64,000 nt of DNA from Geothrix sp. 21YS21S-2 (GCF_030846775.1 NZ_CP132910.1:1-64000); one strand, 5' to 3'. Numbered from the stretch's first letter, positions 36,939 to 45,202 are shown. Made by a program: numbers and translations. The notes: generated from the letters alone by a model not told the origin.

Positions 36939-38624
36939 ATGCGCATTTCCCGAATCGCCCTCACCCTCGCCGTCCTCGCTCCCATGGGTCTTGCCGCCCA
37001 GGAGGACGTGAAGAAGCAGCTCGACGAACTCAAGAAGCAGGTGGCCGTCCTGGAGGAGAAATCCAGGGACCAGGAGAAGACCCTCGTCAAGGTGGAGACC
37101 AAGGTCGCCCAGGACAACATCTCCTGGGGCGGCGATCTCCGCACGCGCTTCGACAGCGCCAAGTGGCATTTCAAGCCCTACCAGCAGTTCATGGGGTTCG
37201 TGCAGAACCCCTCCCCATCGGCCTCCAACCCGTACCCCTTCATGCCCATGGCCCAGCAGGTGGGTGAGCAGGACTACGACAATTCCACCCAGTGGTCCAC
37301 GCGCCTGCGGCTGCGCATGGGCATGGCCATCGGCGAACACGGCAAGATCTTCGGCCGGCTGACCATGTACAAGATCCACGGCGGCGCCGACGTGCCCATC
37401 TTCAACGGCTCGCCCAACACCGTGCAGAACTCCTTCAACAGCGGCAAGGTGCCCGGCAACGACACCCTCAAGGTGGAGCGCGCCAGCTTCGTGTACGACT
37501 GGCCCGCCCTGGGCGTGCTGTCCATCGGCCGCCAGAACACCTCCGACGGGCCTCCGTTCGAGGTGCGCGAAGGCGGCGAGCGCCAGGCCACGCCCCAGGC
37601 CCTGGCCGTCAACGCCATGGTCGACGGCATCGGCTGGAAGTTCCATCTGGACAAGCTGGGCTTCCCCGAGCACTCCCTCCTGGGCCTGTGCTACGGCGTG
37701 GGCTACGAGAGCGGCTTCGGCGGCGGCGGGCTGGTGAAGTCCACCTACGCCCCCGTGGGCTTCAATTTCACCAACGCGACCATGGCCAACCCCGCGGGCG
37801 CCGCGATGCAGGTCAACCGGATCGGCAACCTCAAGGACAGCACCGTCCTGGGCGCGATGCTCGACATCCCCCTCCTCTTCGAGGGCCTGGGCACCGTGCA
37901 CAGCGCGAACTTCTACCTGGGCTTCAACCGGTTCGGGAACATGACGGACATCCCCTTCGGCGAGCTCAACAACTTCCCGGTGCCCGCCCAGCCCGGCATG
38001 GGCGGCATGCCCAGCATCCAGTACGTGACGGCCACCAACAACCTGGGCGACATGGACCAGGTCACCGCCACCTGGAAGCACAAGATCGGCGACAGCTTCA
38101 CCTACTTCGCCAGCTTCGGCAGCATCAAGAGCAACCCCAACGGCAGGACCAGCCAGTACGGCGCCTACTGGGACATGCCCGCGGCCATGGGCGGCGCCAA
38201 CTACCAGCTCACCGGCTTCGGCGGCCTCCTGGGCGACGCGAACAAGAGCCAGACCGCCACCGCCTACTACGTGGGCGCCCGCTGGGACGTGAAGGACAAC
38301 CTGGGCTTCGGCCTGGAGTTCAACCACGGCTCGCCCAAATGGTTCACCTACAGCCCCGCCACCGGCGAGGCCACGGAGAAGCTCTCCACCCGCGGCGACG
38401 TGATCGAGGCCTACGTCCACTGGGAATTCGTGAAGAACGTGGCCCTGCGCGTGGGCTACCTGGACTACAAGTACACCCATGCCTTCAGCGGCTGGCACAT
38501 CGCCCCCGCCCCCATGTCCGGCACCTGGGAGAACGCGTACGACCTGAACAACAACCCGATGCTCCAGTACGCGGCGCCTTCGGGCATCAAGAACACCTAC
38601 GTCTCCCTTGAAGTGAAGTTCTGA
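36939..38624 (+). CDS. Outer-membrane beta-barrel protein, DUF3373-like
   Basis: The 561-residue protein has a signal peptide (MRISRIALTLAVLAPMGLAAQ), then a short coiled coil (VKKQLDELKKQVAVLEEKSRDQEKTLVKVE), and then a long run of alternating strands ending in an aromatic-rich last strand (NTYVSLEVKF) as outer-membrane barrels do. Strand motifs include WGGDLRTRFDSAKW and TRLRLRMGMAIGEHGKIFGRL. DUF3373 is my best match, but I have not confirmed it. Co-transcription with a cytochrome and a molybdoenzyme suggests it forms a pore or anchor for a substrate or electron carrier crossing the outer membrane. Confidence 0.75.
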   Translation: MRISRIALTLAVLAPMGLAAQEDVKKQLDELKKQVAVLEEKSRDQEKTLVKVETKVAQDNISWGGDLRTRFDSAKWHFKPYQQFMGFVQNPSPSASNPYPFMPMAQQVGEQDYDNSTQWSTRLRLRMGMAIGEHGKIFGRLTMYKIHGGADVPIFNGSPNTVQNSFNSGKVPGNDTLKVERASFVYDWPALGVLSIGRQNTSDGPPFEVREGGERQATPQALAVNAMVDGIGWKFHLDKLGFPEHSLLGLCYGVGYESGFGGGGLVKSTYAPVGFNFTNATMANPAGAAMQVNRIGNLKDSTVLGAMLDIPLLFEGLGTVHSANFYLGFNRFGNMTDIPFGELNNFPVPAQPGMGGMPSIQYVTATNNLGDMDQVTATWKHKIGDSFTYFASFGSIKSNPNGRTSQYGAYWDMPAAMGGANYQLTGFGGLLGDANKSQTATAYYVGARWDVKDNLGFGLEFNHGSPKWFTYSPATGEATEKLSTRGDVIEAYVHWEFVKNVALRVGYLDYKYTHAFSGWHIAPAPMSGTWENAYDLNNNPMLQYAAPSGIKNTYVSLEVKF

Positions 38625-38631
38625 TCTTCCT

Positions 38632-38661
38632 CCCGGCGATCCTCCTTCGAGGATCGCCGGG
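38632..38661. repeat. Perfect 13 bp-arm hairpin in the operon gap (AAAGGCA-type repeat)
   Basis: Stem CCCGGCGATCCTC at 38632-38644 pairs perfectly with 38649-38661 around a CTTC loop. AAAGGCA follows. It lies between the barrel gene and the molybdoenzyme start at 38686. Besides being a dispersed repeat it could act as an mRNA processing or stabilising stem inside the operon; no T run follows, so it is not a typical terminator. Confidence 0.85.
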
Positions 38662-38685
38662 AAAGGCATTCCCTGAGGAGGTCCC

Positions 38686-40854
38686 ATGGATCGCCGTCTG
38701 TTCCTGCAGATCGTCGGCGCCGGCGGTTTCGCCGCCACCAGCATCGCCTGCCCGAAATTCTTCGGGAAGGGCAGGCGCGCCGCGGAACCCCCGGTCCCCC
38801 TGGGGATCCCGACCACCTGCGAGCTGTGCCCCAACAAGTGCTCGGTCCTGGCCTCCGTCCGCAAGGGCCGCATCCACAAGCTGAACCCCAATCCCGAGAA
38901 CCCCAAGTCCCGCAACATGCTCTGCGCGAGGGGCAACGCGGCCATCCAGCAGGTGTACGACCCCGACAGGCTCAAGCAGCCCCTGATCCGCGCCGGAGCG
39001 CGGGGCGAAGGCAAGTGGAAGCCCGTGTCCTGGGACGAGGCCTTCGACTTCGCAGCGAAAAAGCTCGCCGAGACCAAGGCGAAGCACGGCCCCGAGGGGA
39101 CCCTCTGGTCAAGCACCGAGGGCTTCCAGGAAGTGTTCTTCAAGAACCTGGGCCTGGCTTTCGGCAGCCCCAACATCCTGCGGCACCCCTCGCTCTGCCT
39201 GGCCTCGGTGAACCTGGCCTACTCCATGACCTTCGGGACGGTGCCCAGCTTCGACCTGCAGAACGCCAAGTACGTGATCATGGCCGGGGCCAACCGCTTC
39301 GAGAGCATCATCACCCCCGACACCATGGACCTCATCGGCGGCGTCATGGAGCGCAAGGCGAAGTTCGTCTACCTCGACCCGCGCTTCACCGTCACCGCCT
39401 CCAAGGCCGACGAGTGGTACCCCATCAAGCCCGGCACCGACATGGCCTTCATCCTGGCCATGATCCACGTGATCATCCGCGAGGACCGCTGCGACAAGGC
39501 CTTCCTGGACCAGTGGACCCTGGGCTTCGACCGGCTGGTGGAGCACGTGTTGCCCTACACGCCCGAATTCGCCGAGGCCGAGACCGGCATCCCCGCCCGG
39601 GAGATCACCCGCATCGCCCGGGAGTTCGCCGACGCCGGCCACCGGGCCGTGTTCTACGCGGGGCGCCGCTCCAGCTGGTACCAGAACGATTTCCAGATGC
39701 GGCGCGCCCAGGCCATCCTCAACACCATCGTGGGCAACTGGGACCGGGAAGGGGGCATGGTGCCCAACCGGAAGGTCGCCAAGGGCGAGTTCATGTTCCT
39801 GCCCTGGGACGATCCCAAGGCCGGCCGAGTGGACGAGGTGGAGAAGAACTTCCCCCTGGCCTCCGCGAAGGACGGCGTCTACCTCCAGACCCGGGAGAAC
39901 GTCCTCAAGGGCGCGCCCTACCCGGTGAAGGCCTGGATGATCTACAAGCAGGACCCGCTCAACGCCGTGCCGGACCAGGGGAAGACGCTGAAGATGATGG
40001 AGGGCATGGACTTCATCGGCGTGGTGGACATCGCCATGAGCGACACCGCCTGGTACGCCGACGTGGTCTTCCCCGAGAGCCACTACCTGGAGCGCACCGA
40101 TCCCATCGAGGTGATGCCCGGCATCTGGCCCGCCGCCGTGCTGCGCCAGCAGGTCATCAAGCCGATCCACGACACGTTGCCCATGCTGGACATCGCCCAG
40201 GGCCTCGCCAGGCGCCTGGGGCTCGCGGACTACTTCGACTACACCATCGACCAGTGGATCGAGGCCGAGGCCAGGGAACTCCCCGTGGAGAACGGCCTCG
40301 AGTACATGAAGAAGCACGGAGTGGTGGCCTTCAGCGAGCCCAAGTACGGCACGACCCGGAACGCCGCCTACCGCTTCGTCACCAAGAGCGGGAAGATCGA
40401 GATCTTCTCGGAGCGGCTGGCGGAAGCGGGCCACGACCCCCTGCCGGTCTACGCCTCCCCCGCCCAGCCCCCCTCCGGTAAGTTCCGCATGATCCTGGGC
40501 CGCAAGGCGACGATCACCCACGCCGCCCTGGCCGGCCTGCCGTGGCTCCACGAGCAGGTCCCCGAGAACGACCTCTGGATCAACCAGGACCAGGCCACCC
40601 GCCTGGGAATCCGCACCGGGGACCTGGTCCAGGTGACCAGCACCGCAGGCACCGTGCGCATCAAGGCCCGGGCCACCGAGGAGATCCGCCCGGACTGCGT
40701 GTTCATGCTCCACGGGTTCGGGAAGAGGTCCCCCTGGCTCAAGCTGGTGCACAACGTGGGCGCGGCCGACGCCGTGCTGCTGGAGACCGCCTGGGACAAG
40801 GTGAGCGGCAACGCCGCCATGCACGAGACGTTCGTCAACGTGGTGAAGGTGTGA
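38686..40854 (+). CDS. Molybdopterin oxidoreductase catalytic subunit, polysulfide/thiosulfate reductase-like
   Basis: The protein has 722 residues. An N-terminal Tat signal (MDRRLFLQIVGAGGFAATSIA) shows export in folded form. An iron-sulfur site (CELCPNKCSVLA...MLCARGN) and the probable Mo ligand Cys in HPSLCLASVNLAYS follow. The order CISM catalytic subunit, four-cluster ferredoxin, NrfD is that of PsrABC/PhsABC. The closest functional guess is polysulfide or thiosulfate reduction in the periplasm, with electrons from quinol. Other reductases of this family (tetrathionate, arsenate, selenate) have similar parts, so the substrate is not settled. It is not an obvious ArrA: it is about 130 residues shorter. 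Confidence 0.85.
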   Translation: MDRRLFLQIVGAGGFAATSIACPKFFGKGRRAAEPPVPLGIPTTCELCPNKCSVLASVRKGRIHKLNPNPENPKSRNMLCARGNAAIQQVYDPDRLKQPLIRAGARGEGKWKPVSWDEAFDFAAKKLAETKAKHGPEGTLWSSTEGFQEVFFKNLGLAFGSPNILRHPSLCLASVNLAYSMTFGTVPSFDLQNAKYVIMAGANRFESIITPDTMDLIGGVMERKAKFVYLDPRFTVTASKADEWYPIKPGTDMAFILAMIHVIIREDRCDKAFLDQWTLGFDRLVEHVLPYTPEFAEAETGIPAREITRIAREFADAGHRAVFYAGRRSSWYQNDFQMRRAQAILNTIVGNWDREGGMVPNRKVAKGEFMFLPWDDPKAGRVDEVEKNFPLASAKDGVYLQTRENVLKGAPYPVKAWMIYKQDPLNAVPDQGKTLKMMEGMDFIGVVDIAMSDTAWYADVVFPESHYLERTDPIEVMPGIWPAAVLRQQVIKPIHDTLPMLDIAQGLARRLGLADYFDYTIDQWIEAEARELPVENGLEYMKKHGVVAFSEPKYGTTRNAAYRFVTKSGKIEIFSERLAEAGHDPLPVYASPAQPPSGKFRMILGRKATITHAALAGLPWLHEQVPENDLWINQDQATRLGIRTGDLVQVTSTAGTVRIKARATEEIRPDCVFMLHGFGKRSPWLKLVHNVGAADAVLLETAWDKVSGNAAMHETFVNVVKV

Positions 40855-40856
40855 TC

Positions 40857-41411
40857 ATGGCCAAGAATCCCGTCAAGCGCTACGCGATGGTCCTGGACTC
40901 CAGGAAATGCATCGACTGCAAGGCCTGCATCGTCGCCTGCAAGGCCGAGAACGACGTCCCCCTGGGCGTCTTCCGCAACCGCATCAACGCCGAGCACGGC
41001 GGCGCCTACCCCCGGCTGCGGGCCTCCTTCGACCCCGAGCAGTGCCACCACTGCGACAACCCCAGCTGTGTGCGGGTCTGCCCCACCGGGGCCAGCTTCC
41101 AGCGCGAGGACGGCATCGTGCAGGTGCGGGAGGCCGACTGCATCGGCTGCAAGTACTGCATGATCGCCTGCCCCTTCGACGCGCGGTTCTTCAACGAGGA
41201 GACGAAGGTGGTGGACAAGTGCACCTTCTGCTCCCACCGGGTGGACCGGGGCGAGCTCCCCGCCTGCGTGGAGACCTGCCCCAGCAAGGTCCGCACCTTC
41301 GGCGACCTCAACGACTCCGGGAGCGCGCTGCACGCGCTGCTGGAGAGCCGGCGGTACCGCGTCCTCAAACCCCAGACGGGCAACGGCCCCCAGCTGTACT
41401 ACCTCCTGTAG
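40857..41411 (+). CDS. Four-cluster [4Fe-4S] ferredoxin subunit (PsrB/PhsB/DmsB type)
   Basis: The 184-residue protein has the four cysteine groups of this family: CIDCKACIVAC, CHHCDNPSCVRVC, CIGCKYCMIAC and CTFCSHRVDRGELPACVETC. It wires electrons between the NrfD quinol site and the molybdoenzyme. It has no signal peptide of its own and probably travels with the Tat-exported catalytic subunit. The ATG follows the molybdoenzyme stop by 2 bases; the next start is 9 bases after its stop. Confidence 0.95.
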   Translation: MAKNPVKRYAMVLDSRKCIDCKACIVACKAENDVPLGVFRNRINAEHGGAYPRLRASFDPEQCHHCDNPSCVRVCPTGASFQREDGIVQVREADCIGCKYCMIACPFDARFFNEETKVVDKCTFCSHRVDRGELPACVETCPSKVRTFGDLNDSGSALHALLESRRYRVLKPQTGNGPQLYYLL

Positions 41412-41420
41412 GAGCCAACC

Positions 41421-42389
41421 ATGCATGAACCTGTCTGGGAATTCCTCATCGTCAACTACCTGTTCCTCGGCGGCCTCTCCGCGGGGATCTTCTTCGTGTC
41501 CGCCTTCTGCACCTGGCTGCAGGTGGACGGCGTCCCCGCCTACCCGCGCATCGCCCGGATCGGGGCCCTCCTGGCGCCCTGGCCCGTGGCCCTGGGGTCC
41601 TTCCTGCTGGTCTTCGACCTGGGGAAGTGGTGGCGCTTCTGGAAGCTCTTCGTGACCTTCCGGTGGGAATCGCCCATGTCCATCGGGTCCTGGCTGCTGC
41701 TGGTCTTCACCGGCATCACCCTGGTGAACCTCTTCGCCTGGCTCACGGAGGACGAGCGCAACCGGCTCTTCGCGCGCATCCCGGCGAAGACCCCCTGGCG
41801 GCCCCGGCTCCTGGCCCTCAACCGCGACCTGGGCGCGTGGAAGCGGCGCCTGGCCATGCTGGGCTTCCCCTTCGCCATCGGCGTCGGCATCTACACGGGC
41901 GTCCTGCTGGGCGCGGTGCAGGCCCGGCCCTTCTGGAACACCAACCTCGTGGCCCAGCTCTTCCTCTTCAGCGCCCTGAGCACCGGCACCGCCGTTCTGA
42001 TCCTGGCGCGGGTGGTGCAGAAGGGCCCCAAGGATGTCGCCGAGTTCCGGTTCCTGTACACCCTTGATATCTGCCTGATCCTGCTGGAGTTTTTCATTGT
42101 CGTGCCGTACCTGATCCACGGAGAGCTCTCGGTGCTGGCCGTTCGCGAGGCCCTCGCCCTCGTCCTCGGCGGCCCCTTCACCTTCGTCTTCTGGGTGCTC
42201 TTCATGGGCGCGGGCCTCCTGCTGCCCCTGGCCATCGAGCTGTGGGAGTTCAAGCCTGTGCTCCTCGGCAAGGGGACCCTGCACATCACGCACCGCCTGG
42301 CCATGACGGCCGCGGGGCTGGTGATCTTCGGCGGCTACGTCCTGCGCTACGTCTTCGTCTTCGCCGGCCAGGCCAGCGGGTTCAAGTGA
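41421..42389 (+). CDS. NrfD/PsrC-family membrane quinol dehydrogenase subunit
   Basis: The 322-residue integral membrane protein has eight to nine hydrophobic helices. It opens with MHEPVWEFLIVNYLFLGGLSAGIFFVSAFCTWLQ, a standard NrfD beginning. It contains DLGKWWRFWKLF, NLFAWL, and YTLDICLILLEFFIVVPYLIHGEL. It anchors the complex and oxidises menaquinol or, in reverse, reduces it. The ATG follows the ferredoxin stop after 9 bases. Its TGA overlaps the GTG of the chaperone gene (GTGA). Confidence 0.95.
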   Translation: MHEPVWEFLIVNYLFLGGLSAGIFFVSAFCTWLQVDGVPAYPRIARIGALLAPWPVALGSFLLVFDLGKWWRFWKLFVTFRWESPMSIGSWLLLVFTGITLVNLFAWLTEDERNRLFARIPAKTPWRPRLLALNRDLGAWKRRLAMLGFPFAIGVGIYTGVLLGAVQARPFWNTNLVAQLFLFSALSTGTAVLILARVVQKGPKDVAEFRFLYTLDICLILLEFFIVVPYLIHGELSVLAVREALALVLGGPFTFVFWVLFMGAGLLLPLAIELWEFKPVLLGKGTLHITHRLAMTAAGLVIFGGYVLRYVFVFAGQASGFK

Positions 42390-42913
42390 CGGCCTTCCCC
42401 GACCTCCTGGAGACGCTGGGCGAGGTCTTCCTGGTTCCCGGCGCCACCGCGGACTGGGCGGCTTTCGCCGGGGCGCCCTGGGCGCCGCCCGGATTGCGCC
42501 GGGGGCTGGAGGCCCTGGCCGCGGCTCCTTCCGGCGAGCTGGACGTCGCCTACGCCGGGCTCTTCCTGGCGGGGCGGGGCATCCGCCTGGAGCTCTCGGC
42601 GGTCAGGACCGGGCAGCTGCGGGACGAGGGCGTGCTCCTGGAACTGGACGGCATCTTCGAGGCCGCCGGCATCCACCCCGACCCCGGCGTCCCGCCGGAC
42701 CACCTGGGCGTGCTGCTCCTCCTCCTGGGCCACCTCCTGCGCCGGGCCGAGGAGCCGGAGCTGCCCACGGGCCGACTCTTCACCTGCCACCTCCAGCCCC
42801 TTGCGGGCAGCGTCGCCCTGGAACTGGGCAGGCCCGGCGTTCACCCCTTCTACGCAGCGGCCGGAGAGGTCCTCGCCGGCGCGACGGATCTCTGCGCCGA
42901 TCTCCTCGGGTGA
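42386..42913 (+). CDS. TorD-family molybdoenzyme maturation chaperone
   Basis: The 175-residue all-helical protein starts at a GTG overlapping the NrfD stop. Motifs consistent with the family are the DVAYAGLFLAGRGI stretch (YxxLF region), AAGIHPDPGVPPDHLGVLLLLLGHLLRRAEE and FHxxHLxP-like FTCHLQPLAGSV. Such chaperones bind the Tat signal of the catalytic subunit and hold it until the cofactor is inserted. The match is weaker than for the other subunits, but the position immediately after NrfD in a CISM operon supports it. Confidence 0.75.
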   Translation: MTAFPDLLETLGEVFLVPGATADWAAFAGAPWAPPGLRRGLEALAAAPSGELDVAYAGLFLAGRGIRLELSAVRTGQLRDEGVLLELDGIFEAAGIHPDPGVPPDHLGVLLLLLGHLLRRAEEPELPTGRLFTCHLQPLAGSVALELGRPGVHPFYAAAGEVLAGATDLCADLLG

Positions 42914-42917
42914 CCCC

Positions 42918-43340
42918 ATGCATTCCTTCTCCCATTCGGTGAACTACGCCTTCCGGTCCATGGCTCTCCTGGAGGGACCGCCGGGGGACCTGCGGCTGGT
43001 AGGGGACCTCTCCGCCCGCACCGGCGCGCCCCGTCCCTTCCTGGGCAAGGTGCTCCAGGTCCTCCAGAAGGCCGGCCTGGTGCAGTCCGTTCGCGGACGC
43101 AACGGCGGGTTCCGGCTGACGCGCCCCGCCGGCGAGATCCACCTGGCCGAGGTGGTGGATGTGCTGGACGGACCGGAATGGCGGAGCTCCTGCCTCCTGG
43201 GCATCGGCGAATGCACGGGCCGGGTGGACTGCGCCGCATGGACCTGCTGCCGGGAGGTGCGGGAGCGGATGACTTCGGAACTTACCCGGCTGACGGTGGG
43301 GGACCTGGGGCGGTTCCTGCCGGAAAGCGCCTCCCGTTGA
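42918..43340 (+). CDS. Rrf2-family transcriptional regulator (Cys-rich)
   Basis: The 140-residue protein has an N-terminal winged helix (YAFRSMALLEGPPGDLRLVGDLSARTGAPRPFLGKVLQVLQKAGLVQSVRGRNGGFRLTRPA), the standard Rrf2 layout. It has cysteines in SSCLLGIGECTGRVDCAAWTCC, enough to bind a [2Fe-2S] cluster or sense a sulfur or redox signal. It follows the chaperone by 4 bases, so it is the last gene of the reductase operon and probably controls it. Confidence 0.9.
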   Translation: MHSFSHSVNYAFRSMALLEGPPGDLRLVGDLSARTGAPRPFLGKVLQVLQKAGLVQSVRGRNGGFRLTRPAGEIHLAEVVDVLDGPEWRSSCLLGIGECTGRVDCAAWTCCREVRERMTSELTRLTVGDLGRFLPESASR

Positions 43341-43361
43341 CACCGCGGCGCCTTCCACCCC

Positions 43362-43574
43362 TCATGGGAGGATGCGGCCTCTGTGGGAGATGAGTGCATT
43401 GCAGTTCGGGCAATGCCATCTGCCCATGATCCAGTTCCGGAAGCTGCGGAATCCGTGCAGGACAGGTTTCCTTCTCCCGCAACGCGGGCAGGTGGGTCGG
43501 GGCAGGAACATGGATGCTGCAGCAACACCAACCAGTGCCCAAATGAGGCCATGGAGGTGATTCGGATTTGTCAT
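43362..43574 (-). CDS. Small membrane protein with zinc ribbon
   Basis: The 70-residue protein begins with one hydrophobic helix (LIWALVGVAAASMFL) followed by two cysteine pairs (CPRCGRR and CPNCNA) about 30 residues apart, as in zinc ribbons. Its ATG overlaps the TGA of the upstream double-glycine-leader peptide gene (TGATG), so translation is coupled. Its partner is a small Gly-rich peptide; an immunity or accessory role is possible but unproven. Confidence 0.6.
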   Translation of the reverse strand: MTNPNHLHGLIWALVGVAAASMFLPRPTCPRCGRRKPVLHGFRSFRNWIMGRWHCPNCNALISHRGRILP

Positions 43575-43927
43575 CACATGAACTGCGGGTGGGAATTCCA
43601 GCGGCCCTGAACCATCCAGGAATTGATGTTCGAAGAAGGCATGGAAGCCATTCCTCCGTGGTGGGTGGCGCTGTAGCCGATTCCGGACGCAAGGCCTCCA
43701 CTGACAGCACCACCAAGGACTCCGGGACCTCCAGATAGGGCTCCCTTCGCGGCCCCGCCAATGGCTCCCTGACCCATTGCTGTCCCCAGGCCACGCGAGG
43801 TGAACGTGGGAGGGCAGGCCGGAGATACCAGCGGCCTGCCGTATCCCATGGAACTTGCGAACATTCCGCCGTGAACGGCTCCCAATTCGGCGTCACTTCG
43901 TTTATGGAGGCTGATTCCAGCGTACAT
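43574..43927 (-). CDS. Gly-rich peptide with double-glycine-type leader (bacteriocin-like)
   Basis: The 117-residue protein starts at the ATG at 43927 with GAGGAG upstream. The first 21 residues end in SDAELGAVHGG, matching the shape of double-glycine leaders (Ser/Asp-Glu-Leu ... Gly-Gly) cut by C39-peptidase ABC exporters. The remaining 96 residues include a Gly/Ala zipper (GQGAIGGAAKGALSGGPGVLGGAVSGGLASGIGYSA) able to pack in membranes, as class II bacteriocins do. No C39-peptidase exporter gene is in the window. The leader could also be chance; a secreted Gly-rich structural peptide is the alternative. Confidence 0.55.
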   Translation of the reverse strand: MYAGISLHKRSDAELGAVHGGMFASSMGYGRPLVSPACPPTFTSRGLGTAMGQGAIGGAAKGALSGGPGVLGGAVSGGLASGIGYSATHHGGMASMPSSNINSWMVQGRWNSHPQFM

Positions 43928-44025
43928 CTTGGTTCTCCTCGGAAGAGGCGGGCACAATCCATGCCGCCCCTGTTTGAGGAATCCCATGTCACCAGGCCGC
44001 CCTTGGTTCCTGAATAAGAAACGCC

Positions 44026-44358
44026 TCAGCCCAGCGCGTGGTACGCGGCCTTCACCCGCTCCGCCACATGCCCGCACACCAGGTCGCACACGTCCCCCAC
44101 CAGGGGCATCACCGGCGTGAAGAACACCACGTTCCCCTGCGGCTCCCGGTTCGCCAGGCCCACCCGCACCAGGAACGCGAGGTGCTTGCTGGCGTTGGCC
44201 TGGGAGAGCGACGTGGCCTCGGCGATGGCGCCCTGGCTCATGGGGTCCTTGGCTTCCAGGAGGCACCGGAGGATCTTGAGCCGGGACGGATCCCCCAGGG
44301 CCAGGAAGAGACGGCTCACTTCCTCGATCATGGGGTCGCTCAAGGGGGGATGGTCCAT
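44026..44358 (-). CDS. ArsR-family regulator (paralogue of the one at 50259)
   Basis: The 110-residue winged-helix protein has LFLALGDPSRLKILRCLLEAKDPMSQGAIAEATSLSQANASKHLAFLVRVGLANREPQGNVVFF. The C-terminal helix has VCDLVCGHV, a CxxxC that may bind metal or sense thiols, plus a Cys in helix 2 (LRC). It is about two-thirds identical to the ArsR protein at 50259 and shares the same putative operator in its promoter. It stands downstream of the rhodanese gene with its own promoter. Confidence 0.93.
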   Translation of the reverse strand: MDHPPLSDPMIEEVSRLFLALGDPSRLKILRCLLEAKDPMSQGAIAEATSLSQANASKHLAFLVRVGLANREPQGNVVFFTPVMPLVGDVCDLVCGHVAERVKAAYHALG

Positions 44359-44376
44359 TCAATCTCCAGTTTACGC

Positions 44377-44410
44377 ATACAAGCATACTGTCGGGATCCC
44401 GGCCTGTCCA
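44377..44410 (-). promoter_or_regulatory. Promoter and operator of the first ArsR gene
   Basis: On the minus strand TGGACA (44405-44410) and TATGCT (44382-44387) are spaced by 17 bases. ATACAAGCATA (44377-44387, plus-strand reading) overlaps the -10 and recurs as ATACAACCATA in the other ArsR promoter at 50601. This arrangement fits self-repression. Confidence 0.5.
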
Positions 44411-44428
44411 GGCGAAGGGCCTTGTTTT

Positions 44429-44800
44429 TCAGGGCTTCAGGGCGGTCCAGGAGCCGACGTTGTGCACGTCCTGGAAGCCCGCCTTCAGGAGGATCCGGCA
44501 GGCCGAGGCGCTGCGGGCGCCGGAGGCGCAGCAGGCGAGGATGGGCTTCTTCCGGTCCAGGTCCCCCAGGCGGTCCTTGAGGAGGGGCAGGGGAATGTTC
44601 CGGGCGCCCTTGGCGTGGCCCTGGGAGAACTCCCCCACGGAGCGCACGTCCAGGATCAGGGCCCCCCGCCTGCGCAGTTCGGCCACCTGCTGCTGGGTGA
44701 GCGGCGGCTGGCGGTTGCGGTTGCGCAGGAGGAGGAACCAGGCCAGGCCCACGAGGAGCGCGGCCAGGAGGGTGAACTCGGCGTGGGAAAGCTGGGGCAT
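44429..44800 (-). CDS. Membrane-anchored rhodanese-domain protein
   Basis: The 123-residue protein starts at ATG 44800 with a membrane helix (FTLLAALLVGLAWFLLLRN) followed by a rhodanese domain (ALILDVRSVGEFSQGHAKGARNIPLPLL, active loop CCASGARSASACRILLKAGF with the catalytic Cys). Rhodaneses move sulfane sulfur. It ends the series DUF2892, DUF6132, rhodanese downstream of the broken RND pump, a grouping seen in sulfur-stress operons with ArsR regulators. Confidence 0.85.
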   Translation of the reverse strand: MPQLSHAEFTLLAALLVGLAWFLLLRNRNRQPPLTQQQVAELRRRGALILDVRSVGEFSQGHAKGARNIPLPLLKDRLGDLDRKKPILACCASGARSASACRILLKAGFQDVHNVGSWTALKP

Positions 44801-44804
44801 GGCG

Positions 44805-44996
44805 TCAGGACCGGGAGGAGCCGCCCAGGGCCCAGATGGTGCCCATGACGGCACCGTAGAGCATGGCCCGCAGGGGGGTGGCGGTGAGGGGGCAGGTGCC
44901 GGTGGAGCACCCGATGAGCTTCCAGTATCCCAGGCCCAGGCCGCCTCCGATGAGGATTCCCAGGGCCAGGCGCTTGGCGAGGAGGAGGGTCAGCAT
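44805..44996 (-). CDS. DUF6132-like small membrane protein
   Basis: The 63-residue protein from ATG 44996 has two membrane helices (RLALGILIGGGLGLGYWKLIG and ATPLRAMLYGAVMGTIWALG) and a CSTGTCPL motif between them, characteristic of DUF6132. The ATG overlaps the TGA of the DUF2892 gene by one base. The function is unknown, but the family is regularly found with rhodanese and DUF2892 proteins. Confidence 0.72.
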   Translation of the reverse strand: MLTLLLAKRLALGILIGGGLGLGYWKLIGCSTGTCPLTATPLRAMLYGAVMGTIWALGGSSRS

Positions 44997-45202
44997 CAGA
45001 GGCCGCAGCTTCCCTGGGTGGGCACGCCCGCCTTGGCCAGGATGCGCGACATCAGGCACCAGTTGGTGATGCCGCTCTGGAAGAGGTTGACGCCCACGAA
45101 GAGGGTGAGCAGGAACCACCAGGGGCTCACCCAGTGGCCCAGGGCCAGGCTGATCATGATCATGCTTCCGGCGAAGATGTGGACGATGCGGTCGACGTTC
45201 AT
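44996..45202 (-). CDS. DUF2892 family (YgaP-like inner-membrane) protein
   Basis: The 68-residue protein has two hydrophobic helices (IVHIFAGSMIMISLALGHWV and WWFLLTLFVGVNLFQSGITNWC) and the Cys-containing tail CLMSRILAKAGVPTQGSC. DUF2892 is the membrane part of YgaP-type rhodanese proteins. It overlaps the terminal frame of the broken RND pump and is coupled to DUF6132 downstream. It presumably anchors the sulfur-handling set in the membrane. Confidence 0.85.
   Translation of the reverse strand: MNVDRIVHIFAGSMIMISLALGHWVSPWWFLLTLFVGVNLFQSGITNWCLMSRILAKAGVPTQGSCGL

Noticed and set aside
38686-40854. Arsenate reductase ArrA
   Set aside because: Length is about 130 residues short of ArrA, and the accessory genes fit a Psr/Phs-type complex better; not fully excluded.
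43574-43927. Nif11-type RiPP precursor
   Set aside because: The leader is only about 21 residues and lacks a Nif11 domain; a class II bacteriocin-type leader fits better.
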